Of a stretch of 64,000 nucleotides of DNA, positions 46,301-58,684 are shown piece by piece; position 1 is the stretch's first letter, and every line of letters begins with the position of its first letter. Origin of the DNA: Chenopodium formosanum (Eukaryota; Streptophyta; Magnoliopsida; Caryophyllales; Amaranthaceae). The translations under genes and the position numbers were made by a program. The DNA is taken from NCBI GenBank assembly GCA_024500155.1, contig CM044877.1, positions 79,964,501 to 80,028,500 on the forward strand, given 5' to 3'. Below the pieces are notes generated by a model, which was not told where the DNA came from, ran no database searches, and saw only the letters and a list, made by a program, of their open reading frames with translations.

Positions 46301-47163
46301 TATGTCAAAGATGTGCTATGTTACTCAAACTCGGATACAAGGGTCACTTACATGTACATACATGTTTGGATGTTCTAGTGTCGGATTTAACTATCTTATG
46401 AAAAATTTCCATATTTTAGGCTCAAAATGATATGTATAGTGTCAACTCGCACTAGTGCTAAGGCTCTAATATAGGCCAATTGAAATGAAAAGTTCCAGTA
46501 CAAAATGTGTATCAATATGGTTGTGAGGTCCATAATTGTGTAAACCTAAATTGAAGTTTCATTGATTGTTTTGTTAATAATGCAGAAAATGTATTACTTG
46601 TTTATTGTACCGCCTTTATACCACCAATGCAATGTTTGTGTTGTGCACTTCTGAGGGAACATAGAATAATTGAAAACTTAACTACTGATACCATATTTTC
46701 TCCAATAGTCCAATACACTAAAAGGTCCTTTAAATTTTGCAGCTGCTCAAGTAGTAAGCAGTCTAAGCACGCCAGAAAAGTGCCCTTCTCCTACACTACC
46801 GATGGGGTCCCAAGATCACGCGGCTAACAACCACCAGCAGCAACCGCAGCATCAGATCACAATCAAAACAGGCGGTGTGAACACTATGGCAGATGGTAGA
46901 ATTGGAAAGAGATCGAGTTTCAAACGATCTTCATACAGTTGGTATTCTGACCCTAAGAGAATCCTCCTCCTGTTTGCCACTCTGTAAGTCTTTTTAGTTA
47001 TTCTGCATTCAAATCCACTTTGTTTGTCAGACTGATACTGTCAACTAACGCGATATTCTGAAATTCTTTTAACAGATCAAGTATGGGAACGATGTTGCTC
47101 ATTTACTTCACGCTGTCTACGAGTAAGGCTGATGGTGTAGAGGGTGTCTTAGATTGGCAGTAA
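43303..47163 (+). CDS. Small plant protein with C-terminal membrane segment, unknown function
   Basis: Five coding exons join in frame to 206 residues: 43303-43305 (only the ATG), 43468-43662, 44700-44793, 46743-46983, 47076-47163. ATG/GTAAGC and TTTTCAG/GAATTG give MELKAEFLGENSLG. Exon 3 uses the acceptor ATAAAAG/TTGCAA, the only one that keeps frame and yields TLQRSLSRKVPQRG. Residues 1-165 are polar and low complexity, including HHQQQPQHQ-like runs and a basic patch GKRSSFKRSSYSWYSDPKR. One membrane helix follows at about 171-193 (ILLLFATLSSMGTMLLIYFTL), then a short tail ending VLDWQ, as in a tail-anchored or single-pass protein. By position and layout it probably matches Arabidopsis At4g21215, annotated only as a transmembrane protein. 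Confidence 0.82.
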
Positions 47164-49714
47164 TGATTCAACACCAACACAATTGAGAATTGTACAGAGT
47201 ATTTTGTCAGAATTCGAAACACAGTATGGAAAAGTTTCGTCTTTTTTCGTTAATTTGTGGCGTAGATTTGAGCTACACAGATGGAATGTTGGGGGCTGCA
47301 TGAGTTATACAGCAAAGAATAGCACTATGCAAGATTCATACTTGAATTCATACGTTATTAAAGAGAAAAGCAACATTGATATATTTGTATAGTTTTGGTC
47401 CATGCTTCTTACATACAAAGAATATGTTATAGAGAATGTTCAGAAAGCTTTAATAACTTTAGCTTTTTGCTGATCTTAGCAGCCCCATTAATCTTCCTTT
47501 TAACTTTTTTTGTTATGTGTGGGTTTCATGTGAAGAAGTGAAGGAATAATTTTGTGTTGTTTAGCTCTTGCAACAAGAAATTCCCCCTATTGTACTCGTG
47601 CGCTTGGATGCATATTGCTTTCTTTTTGTCTGTTTGGTGAATACTTGTATCATTTATATATACCCGAGTGCATCTAAAAATATTATTTTAATCATTAAAT
47701 GAGCAAAGAATATTTTTAGGTACTCTTATCTCTAGAATTAAAGTTTGGTGTTTTTTTTTCCTTAGTGATGTTTTGGGTGTATTTTACTTTTAATATCCAT
47801 GTGTTGAGTAGTAGGCACTCAATTTTATTGACTTAAATATGCCGTTCAACCTTTGTGCTTGCAAAAGCAACATCATTACTACTCAATATATACCCTTCTC
47901 GCTAGAAAAAGTGGGCTTTGTTTTCCCCTTGTTACTTTTTGTTGGGGCCTGCCAAAGAAAAAATAAAGTTGGAGTTACTTGTACTCACATTTTTCTGCTA
48001 TTTAGAATGTTTAGATAATTAGAGAAACAAAGATAAGACTAAAACACCTTAATATATAAGAATCATACGAAAGGTATAGTTTGCAAGTTGCAAATTCGAG
48101 CCATAGATGAAGGTGGAAATATGGAGAGGGATTTTTGCACCACCGGTTGTACAACCTCCATCCCTTAAGGCTTTTTTTCTCTTAAAGTCAATGGAGGAGC
48201 TTTGGTTGATTAAAGGTAAAAATAAAAATAAAGATAGTGAAAAGATGTTAATTAGAAGAATCAACGGAAAAAAGATAGCAGATTTGATACTTTGATAGTA
48301 AAGGTGAATATAAAAAGAAGGCAATGAAAGAAGTTTGATTTCTACTTGTTGGGGAGGGAATACTAATTTTGTAAAGAAGGCTTTTACTTAGAGACTAATC
48401 GTATGCTTGAAAACATACGCAACATATACAAGTATGTAAAATCCTCAAATATTTCATTTGATATCGACCTATAATTTACTAGATGACTCACATGTAATTT
48501 GTTTTTTCCTCAATAATGCAAATATGTATCATACTATCAGTAGATAACCAAGTATGACTCGGAGCTATTGATATCGTACCACTCCATAACATTTATGGGT
48601 ATGCAAAGGGGTAGGAATAAGCCCCTTAAGAGATAGATTCTTAAGTCATTCCATAGTATAGAGAGCTACGTACACCAAACGGTATGTACAAGTGGTATTG
48701 CCCATATCGACTGTAAGACATACTTCATAGCACTTTGCAACATGAGGTCAATGCAACTATAAGATATAAAATTTCCACGAGACACGGACTCTGAAGAGAT
48801 AATGGTAGTTGTGCTTGTGCATCAAAGGTACAACATTGATAGTCGTATGGTAGAGATAGTTGTTAGGGACTTAGGGCTACAATAATTGGGACTATAGAGT
48901 TGGTAGTTACTTATTCACGTTGGTGGTAGTTTGGGAAGGAAAGAATAATAAAACCAAGGGCCACTTTTAATAATTTGATTGATTCCTTCTTAAAATTAAT
49001 TTGATTCCTTCTTTGATGATATTTGGTCTAAAGTCAAAGGATGTTTCTTTGGGCTAACAGATCCATAGCTAGGCCCATGAGTCAGTCCATTTACGCATGC
49101 AGGACCGAGGAATGGTCCAAAATATATTGGTTATCTTAAGGCCCATAGACCCATTTCAAGTCCATAGCCCTCAAACACATTAGTATTGTACTTTGTACAA
49201 TGTTGTGTAAAATGACTAAAATTCAATCAGATGACAGTTATTATTAGCAACTATGACCTGAAATGAAACAACAGCTATGGAGTATTTCCCCTAGAAATGT
49301 AATCCTGTTGAAAACATGCAATTACCACACTGCATATTCAGAACAGTTCGCTGTCAATACATATATTGACATCTTGTTATCGTTATGACTATACAAATAT
49401 TGATAACAACCTCGTCCTCTGATCCAGACCATTGATATTAACATTTAACAGCCATATACAGATTATACACATAGTAGTACTATAGTAGTACTAACTCTGG
49501 CAGTCGAGTCTGATGATGAAAGAATACCAAAATTAAGGACCATATATACACTATAGGAGTAGAGACTTCAATGATGTACATGTACTGATGATATGTATGG
49601 ATATTATGCAAATATGCCAATCAGCTTTGTTAAACAAGGGTTCAATGTCTTACTCTGCCTCCTTATTCACACATCGGAAACTTCAGATCAAGATCGATCA
49701 TCAACTCAACATCA
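47164..49714. other. Convergent spacer between membrane-protein gene and RP1
   Basis: The 3' UTR of the membrane-protein gene probably reaches past 47400. Beyond that nothing is recognisable; the minus-strand frame at 48049-48324 is compositionally random. Confidence 0.5.
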
Positions 49715-52420
49715 CTAATAGCGTTTTGATATGCTGGGCAATGATCGCTTCTGCTTTCTGTCAGAATATAACCTCAAGATAACAGCTGCTGTCTCTTCGA
49801 TGGCTTTGCTAGTCACCTCTGTCAATAATTAAACTTAATGTCAGAATATGGCTGATGCTGAAAGAGGTAAATCATCAGGAAAAAAAAGAACAGTGCAATC
49901 CTTTTTACTCCACAGAAAAGAAATATGCTAATTAACACGAGCAATAGGCCTATCTGAGTACTTACCAATTACAGGCCAGCTGGGATTTTGTGCAAAAATT
50001 TTACCCGCGTGTTCCAACTCCTTTTTAACATAACCCATCTGTGCATAGTTGTGTATATCATGTTCAGCTATGCCCAGGGTCTTGGCTCGTGATTTTCTAA
50101 TTGTTTGCAAAACAACCGGATCAATAGTCAAACCAAAAACTTTGTGTGGGTCTATCTCAAATAAAGATTTGGGTAATTCCACACCCATTACAATAGGAAC
50201 GTTTGCTACTTTATATCCTTTTTGAGCAAGGTAAATTGACAGAGGAGTCTTTCCTGTCCGAGAGACACCAGTGAGTACAATATCAGCCTTGCGCAAGTTC
50301 TGAGGTAGAGCCCCATCATCTTGTTTTATGGTGAACTCGATGGCTTCAATCCTTTGGAAGTAGTCTTCACTCAACAAAATTCTACCTCCCGCACCACGGG
50401 GAAGCCCTGAAGGAGAAACTCCAAGGTGAGAAGAAATGGCCTCAGTTATTGGGCCAAGGACATCGGTGCATGGTACACCCCATAACTGGCAGGCTTTTCT
50501 TGCAGCATCAGCCATTGAAGGATCAGCAAGTGTATAGACAAGCAGAGCATTTTCTTTTGCAGCTTGTCTCACAACTTCTATAAGTCGCTCAATGTCATCT
50601 ACCTGCTCAAGTATCAAGCACATATAATCAGGAAGCAATATAAAGAGATAACTAGAGACATCATTGGCAGGACAGCAAAGACACACTCTTTCCACAATCT
50701 TGTATGTTGCTATAATTACTCGGAATAAAAAAAATCATCCTTTTATAATAGATAGTCATGTTTGACAGAAAAAATTAATAAGAGAGATTATTTAGAGGTT
50801 GTAAAACAGATCGCAGGCAGAACACATCTACAACAGCAATGATCATGCTTGCAAAGTTCAAATTACAACCAAAAGTTATAAGAAAATATGGGCAATTTTC
50901 AAGTTCTTCACTTTTAACAATCTATCTTACCAGAAAGGTCATTCACCAAAACACTTCAACATGGCCTATTAAAAAGACACAAAACTCGTAATGTCCAGCA
51001 AATAGAATAGAAAATCATGGCAACCTAACCTTCCTTGCACTTAATAGCACACATGGTATAAAGAGAAGATTCACACCTTCAGTAATCCAAGAATTGCAAA
51101 TATCACTCATTAGTAACAAAAGAAAGCGCTAATTAAATATTCTATCAGCAACAAATTCATCTTTTCACCTCTATGTAATTCTTCCATACACCAGAAGGAT
51201 ATGAGGAAAGCTACTCTTGAGGTTATGAGCTGTCTAACAAAGGTCTAGAGATCAGACAATAACATGAATTCTTATAAAATCCTTGATGATCTTTACAATT
51301 AAGGTTACTCTAACAACCACTTGCTTAACCAACAGACTCTTAACTGTCCAAAGAAATCGCACATTAACATTCAACAACTAACAAAAACAATACAAAGATA
51401 CATACACATAAGTACACGACACAATCGATGCTGAACCAATGTTAATAAGATGCAGATGCTCCTTGACATTAGACACAAACCCCACCGTGACTGAGACTCT
51501 AAAACCATAGAGGATCAACGTAAAGTCAGAACTGGACGCTGCCAGGAGCCACAGCAACACAATAGAATTTACAAAATATAATCTGTTATAACACTACAAA
51601 CCATTGTTCAAAGATAGTTAATGTGAAGACAACCTTTTCATTAAATCTTACACAATGAAAGGTAATCTACTAATCTGTTATAACACTACAAATTATTGTT
51701 CAAAGATAAATTGATGCTTCTTAATTGGTTCATTCCAAGGCATTATCTATGCTAGTAGAACACAATATTTCACCTCAAGTACTCATATTACATTCTTGTC
51801 CATCAATACCACTCGAATAGACACTTCAACAGACCAATTTCATAGTAACTTCCATACTTCCATGTCTCATTCAAGTCGTACACTTGAACACGTACCCATA
51901 TCCGACACGAATAAAATTAACTCATTGAACCCCGAACAACCACTACCCAATACAAAACATGACAATTGAGAGCTTAATTTAAAAAAAAAAAAAAAAAAAA
52001 ATTAACAAATGTTTCAGCAAAACTTACCCCAGAAAACAAGTGAGTACTAACAGAACAACCATGATCAACTAAACAATGATCAAATTGCCCTAACGCCGCA
52101 CTAACGGAATGCTCCGCCGTCCAACCAGTGCCATCAGAAACCATGTATATCGTTTTCCCCTCTTTTTCATCTTCTCTCTCTGAATCAGATAAACCATCGC
52201 CGGTTCGAACCGGAGCTTCAGCAACCGGTTCCGCTGCCTGGACCGGTTTGTCGGGGAAATCCAATTTCCGGCCGGACCGGATTGATCGAGCTCTGGACCA
52301 GAGGTTGAGCTTCGCGCTACCCTTTAGTTCCCGAGGTTGAGGTTCGGAGGAGAGAGAAATGGTTGGTTTGGGTTCAGGTGGGCTCGGGTTTGGGAGACTG
52401 AACCTAGTCGCGGCTAACAT
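49715..52420 (-). CDS. RP1: Pyruvate, phosphate dikinase regulatory protein (RP1), chloroplastic
   Basis: Exons 52028-52420, 49966-50602 and 49715-49818 join in frame to 377 residues. The first ~85 residues are a Ser/Pro/Arg-rich plastid transit region. The DUF299 (kinase-PPPase) domain follows, from TIYMVSDGTGWTAEHSVSAALGQF onward. A P-loop-like GVSRTGKT lies at 243-250, and TLADPSM, the SSHLGVSPSGLPRG block and the end VTSKAIEETAAVILRLYSDR are all intact. The enzyme uses ADP to phosphorylate a threonine of PPDK next to the catalytic histidine, inactivating it in the dark, and removes the phosphate in the light. Length fits the plant family (about 390-430), with a somewhat short transit region. 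A MITE sits about 180 bases upstream. Confidence 0.95.
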
Positions 52421-52600
52421 TTTTTTTAGTTTTTCTAAGCAAAAAAATTAAATATAAAATTAGAAATTGACGATATTTTTTAAGGTTCTGTTGTACTTGC
52501 ACAATTGGGCTATTTGGGCCTTTCAATCCAGTTGAATTGAATAGGCCTAAATGATATCTTCATTTGGAATATTTTTAAGAAAAAAAATAAGTTGAAATGA

Positions 52601-53073
52601 AAGTTCCCATAATATTATTGAAATAAAAATCAATTCCCATAATACATTGGTTTAAAAATAAATTCCCTATATAGTGTCAACGTAGGATCGTTTCTTTTGC
52701 TTTTGGTTCAACTTAAAACCGCTAATGGTAATAGCGGTTTTAAAAAAGAGACAGCCTCTAACAATAACAGGTCTCTTTGCGTCCTTGGTTAATTCACAGG
52801 GCATAGTCTACAGGAAAATTATTTCAAAGAGACCGTCTTGACAATTACACTTATAACTTTAAAGAGACCGCCTTTCAATAAAACAAGTCTCTTTGACTTT
52901 ATTTTACAAAAATTGCAAAACCGCTAATACCGTTAGCGGTTTTAAGTTGAACCGAAAACCAATCCTACGTGGACACTGCTTTGAGAATTTGTTTTTAAAA
53001 CGAAGCATAATGGGAATTAATTTCTATTTTAACAATATTAAGGGAAATCGTTCGGAAAAATTAATGGAATACA
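52601..53073. mobile_element. Mutator-like MITE upstream of RP1
   Basis: The 473-bp element is flanked by a perfect 9-bp duplication, TTGAAATGA (52592-52600 and 53074-53082). Its long inverted repeats include AGTGTCAACGTAGGAT against ATCCTACGTGGACACT and GGTTCAACTTAAAACCGCTA against TAGCGGTTTTAAGTTGAACC. The outermost part of the right repeat is more diverged. The interior carries AAAGAGACCG words. No transposase is present. Confidence 0.78.
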
Positions 53074-53583
53074 TTGAAATGACTAGAGTGATTAATGCAC
53101 GCGTATCACGTCATAATTAGTCATTTTTAAGAATTTTTTCGATTACTGGCAACACAATGAGGGAAAATATGTTTTAATGTCGTGACATTATTCTTAAGAT
53201 TTTTTTTTAACAATGCAGGATAACGAGAGCAAATAAGTGAAATAACTAAATCAGCAATTTAGAGGGTGTAATTGTCTTGACACTATTCACAAGAATTAAA
53301 TCATTAAATTACACAAGTAAAAGCTTCAAACCAATTAACATCATATCAATAGAGATATAAAAGTAAACAAATATTTTAAGCATATAATTGTCTTGACACT
53401 ATTCACAAGTGTTTTCTTATACTTTTTAAAGGTAAGGGTTATCATATCATAAACTTTTTTTCTGTTGTTTTTGTTACGAGTAAGTACATGAAGATATGAA
53501 GTACATGAAAATAGGTAGGTGGCACATGAAGTTTGTACATTGATACATAAACATCTTAGTATGGACATTTATATATGTGGGTT

Positions 53584-55804
53584 TTAGTTACAAATGAGGA
53601 AACGAGAAAGTCCTATCTTATGACCAAATTCTTCAACATCTTGTTGAACTTGTTGTCTGTACTCTCCAAAGCTAAACTTCCTATAAATAGAAGGCTCTTT
53701 GATACTTTGTATAACTGCATCACGTGATGGACACAAGAAATACGCAATTGAAAACCTTTCCACTCTTGGATTTGCAACAACTCGATGCACCACACTCTTA
53801 TACACACCATTGCTCCAAGCCTGCAACGAAATTTCTAACAAGTTGAATGTTCAAATCACATTTATAGGGCTAATCATATCGAACTCAATTAAAGTATGTT
53901 ATTTCAAGTCAAGTCTGCCTTGTTAAGTACATGAGAATTGAAATCAAAAGGATAAGTTACCTGGAATAAATCTCCAATATTGACAATAAGGGCCTCGGGA
54001 TTAGGTCTAACTGAGATCCATTTTCCATCTTTAATAATCTGCAATCCTCCAACTTGATCTTGGTATAAAATTGTGAGGAAGTCACTGTCTGTGTGTGGCA
54101 TCAAGCCAAGAACTTGAGAATATTTAGGGCATGGAGGGTATCGATTCATTCTTAGATAGCTAGTAGTTGACAAACACTTGTTCTCAATAAAGGTCAATTC
54201 ATCATGCCCCAATTTTTCAGCCAATATATTTGCCAAATTATTTGACAATTCAAATACAATATTGGCAAACTGTTTCACCGTTGAGCTGCATCCAAGAGAA
54301 AGGGGAAAAATTATATATACATTGATGTTAGTTTTCTCATAGACAAAGAGTTATTCAATTAAGGCCATTCAGATCTATCTTATTAATAGTTTTTTTACAC
54401 TAATATAATACAAGTAGTTAATTTTTTTTTTTTTTTTTTTTTTTTTGAAACAAATACAAGTAGTTATTTTACACTAGTATATCATTACCTAAAAACAGAA
54501 ATTGAAAAGGACACATTTAAAAAGCTTTGGATTGGATTTTGAAAGCAAAAAACTGTGGGCCCAATATAAGGGCCTACCTTCTGCTGCACTCGGTGTACTT
54601 CACGTGGCTTCACGTGAGGCCCAACCTTTCCCTGAGGCCCAGGCCCACTTTCAAGCCATTTATCCAATACGGAATACATTGAGGATCTTATATACTTTTA
54701 TACGGTCAGTCCATACGAGCATTGGTGTTCCATAAAAGGATAACAAAGAATCGAAGATAAAAACACAAAAAAATGAGTAAAAATGACAATTAAGTCATTT
54801 GTATCAACTCAACATATAATCGATGAAATAACACTAGTTTTAATTAGACAATAAGTAGCACAAAACCAATCAATAGTTGTCTAAGAGACTAGAACCAGTA
54901 AAGCACTATGTCTACTAGATCATGTTACATGGTAAGAATGATAAAGTCATCGAACCTCGTCGTTAATGTCATGGTGGCATAACACTACCTAACCTACTTC
55001 GAGTTCATGTAGTACCTATGCCACTATGCGACTTTGGGACTTTCAGAATGTCTTAGTACAAATCATACAAAACCCATGCTTAATACTTGATTAGTCACCA
55101 ACACGACCCAATATCAACGGTAGTATATATAGTTTTAATCTTGTTAGCTTTGCCAACCTCAAACCAGCTGGTCACAAGATGGTAGGACTTGGAGACTTGG
55201 AGTGTTAACATCCTAACAATAACATGTGAACTTTTTTCACAACATAGATAGTGTCCTTTGATTTTGGTTATAAACCACTAAACAGGTAAACAAGCATGCC
55301 TGCAACATGTGTTACAATGTCCACGTACCTCCTGCCAAAAAACATAAAAGTACACATCTAATACCACATTCTCCCCTTGCTAAAAATCTATACTTTGGTT
55401 GATTGTTTAAGATTAGGGAGACGAAGTCTTTTACAACGTATACTCGTATAGAGCAACTGCAAGAACCTAACGCCCCGTTTCAAAAATATGTCATACTTTT
55501 TTTTTTTGAAGCAAAAAAAAATATGTCATACTTTATTGGTGAAACATTACATAATTAAGAACGTGAATTTAATTATGGGACGGGGGAGTACCTAGTTGGC
55601 TAATTACACGAACATCATTATATCCATAGTGTTTTATGAGAGTGAGGGGTAGCTCAAGTGGTTAAAGCTTCCCTCCCACTTCTAAAAGATCTTGGGATCG
55701 ATTCTCACCCCCGCCTTTGTGACTCTCTAAACACCAAAAAATAAATAAATAAATAAATACTGTAAATAAATAGTGCTTTATACATCTGTCTTTTGAGTTG
55801 TAAG

Positions 55805-55849
<45 letters not shown>

Positions 55850-57266
55850 ACAAGGTAAGGTTTTTAGTTTTTAATGTTTGAAACTCTCTTTTATTTTTAC
55901 TTCATTTTATTTTGGAATTTCATTTCTCATTTTCATGGTCCAGTTAACTATAAGTAAACTAGGCTTTGATTATCCTGATTATTGATTATGCGATTATGCC
56001 TCAAAATCCATGTTAATATCTTTGTTGCAAATAATTCCTCCATTTTTATTTTATTGCACTATTAGAACTTTTACACTATTCACTTAATCTTCTTTGACCA
56101 TTATTTGTGATCCATTTGGAAAAATAAAATCATGTAGGATCTAGTTAGATTCATCTCAAAATGTTCTTTTTAAATATCAATTTTTTATAATTTTTACAAA
56201 AATATAATTGAAGATATTTATAGCTAAAAAAATGCATTGACAAGCTTGAAATCTCTCGTGGTGCAATAAAAAAAAAAAAACCATACGAGCATGATTTATA
56301 AATTTTCTTTCCCAGAGAAAAAAAGGGGAAAAAAAAATTAAATTGTGATGCTTTAGATACCAATAATGGCCCTCTTTAAGACTATTGAAAACATCATCAT
56401 AGTGTCTTCCAATACTTAATACATTGGAGATGGCTTTAAGCTGGCTAATTTGTCGTGTCCCACAATTTGAGTTCGAACTAGTTCCATGTACCCTACTAAC
56501 AATATATTGACATGAACACCTACATTGTAGGCCACCTTCTTTACTCAATTGGGAAGTTTGCCGACTACTCAAAATGTAAGCTAAGGGACCGATGGAGTTT
56601 ACAATGGAGGTACACAACAAATTGTTTCATTTATCCAATCAATAGCATTGTGCCACGAGGATTTGAGAGAATTCATTTTTTTTATTTTTTGAATTTTGAT
56701 TTTTTCAAGTTAAAACCTTTTTTTTTTTAAATAATCATATATATTAATGTTTTCAAAAAAAAAATAATCATATTAATTATGTACGTAGTATATAAACCCT
56801 AATATTAGGTGAATTTATAGATAGATGTGTTATTCTAATACAAAATAAATGGTATTTTTCTAACGATCTTGCTAACGAGCGTCCCGGGGCGTTAGATAAG
56901 TATAAATTATATTGGTTGAAATGATATTAAGTTAGGAATTCATGACAAAATCACGCGTCGTTTGGTGTAATTAATGTTAATTTTACTCTAATACTTGCAC
57001 TTTAATTCTCTTATTTAACGCCTCAGGGGCGCTCATTAGCTTTTGCCTTTTTCTAATTATCTATTACTCCGTACATGATGTCCTTTTATTTAAAAATGAT
57101 TAATTAGTTGGATGGTGTAAATTTCCAGCAATTACTGTCCAAAACATGCACTTCCAATAATTTCTTACTAGTCTTTTAATCTGTGCACGCAATGCCGCGG
57201 ATGTGTGCGTGCACTGGTTGATTTTTGAAAACTTAAAACATTTTGTGATATAATTTTGACCTATGA

Positions 57267-57309
<43 letters not shown>

Positions 57310-58634
57310 ATTTATTAAGCATTTGTTCATATTTAAAGAATTAAGTTGAAATGAACTGAATACAGGTGAAATGAATATTTCACTCCTTCTCCTCCCCTTG
57401 AGGCCTTGACTTATACTTCTGTATATAATATAGTTTTAAAATACAAATGTGCATATTTCTGAAGATGGGTACATTATGAGGAAGTTTACTTTGTAGTTTG
57501 CACTTTTGTAATAACAAAAATAAATTAAATATAATTGATAAAAAAACAAAATTATTGAAAACTTTGACATTAGAAATCGACAAGAGAATAACCGGAGTAA
57601 TTTATTAGGTTGCTTTCACCACTTGATCACATTGATATGATCTAGGTTTGAAAATTAAGAGTTTTAATTTGGTAGAGGTATTGAACTTCGATTCAACCAA
57701 TAAAAAAAATAAATAAATTTTTGAATACAATCAACAATATAATGCTTTTAAAGCTTTAAGTCATGATTTTGAGAAAATTGCGTAAAAAGGGGGTTAAAAT
57801 TATAAGTCGTGTTTCTATATTCTTTATTTTACTTATTAACTTTATTAAAATTTATAGCTGTAAAATAAACTTTTATTAATCTGAATTTATTCTTAAATAA
57901 AATTATTATATTTATCAAAACTTATTTTATTTTATTAAAAAAATGAAAAGTACAATGGTTAAGGAGTACTTTATTTTATTAAAAAATAATAATCATAAAG
58001 CCGTACAAATATAGCTTCAAGAAATAAGGAAAACACTTTTGACAGTTTTTTGTCTCATCCATAAAAAGTTAAGACTTTACAAAAAAATATTGTCAAATTC
58101 TTCATCAAATAAAATACTTGGGACATTCATTGCTCCTTATCTTAACCTACAATGTCCACAGGTAAGAATATTCAGTTTGATTTTAATCATTTGTGAAGAC
58201 AAGCCCATCCATTGAAAAGATGAACGTCATATCGCACAATTTGTGGTTAGGATTATCATTTAAAATGAGACGAGAATTATCCAACACCTAACCTAATCTA
58301 ATTCAATAAGTTTATACAAGATGGGTGTACGTTAATTTTATTATAAGACAATTAGTTTGATAGTAACTTTAAGGTGTTTAACTATTTTTATGGTAATTTT
58401 AATCCCTTACAAGGTAACTTTTGATTTAATTTGTTTTTCGTTTGGATGTTATTTTAATGTATAATTTTTTTTTAAGATTTATGATTACATATTATACAGA
58501 ATAATATGATTTATTTAATACATAATAAGTTTTTTGTAAGATCATATTTAATATTTGAAAATAATGACTTTTGTAGTATAAAGGATAAATTTAAATACTT
58601 CAACCCGTCTTACAATAAATTCACAAACACCCGT

Positions 58635-58684
<50 letters not shown>

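Noticed and set aside
48049..48324. 91-codon minus-strand frame with a hydrophobic stretch
   Set aside because: Hydrophobicity comes from T/A-rich DNA; no homologous family recognised and no gene-like context.
56177..56730. 147- and 72-codon frames on opposite strands in GA2OX8 intron 1
   Set aside because: They overlap a decayed MITE and homopolymers and mirror each other.
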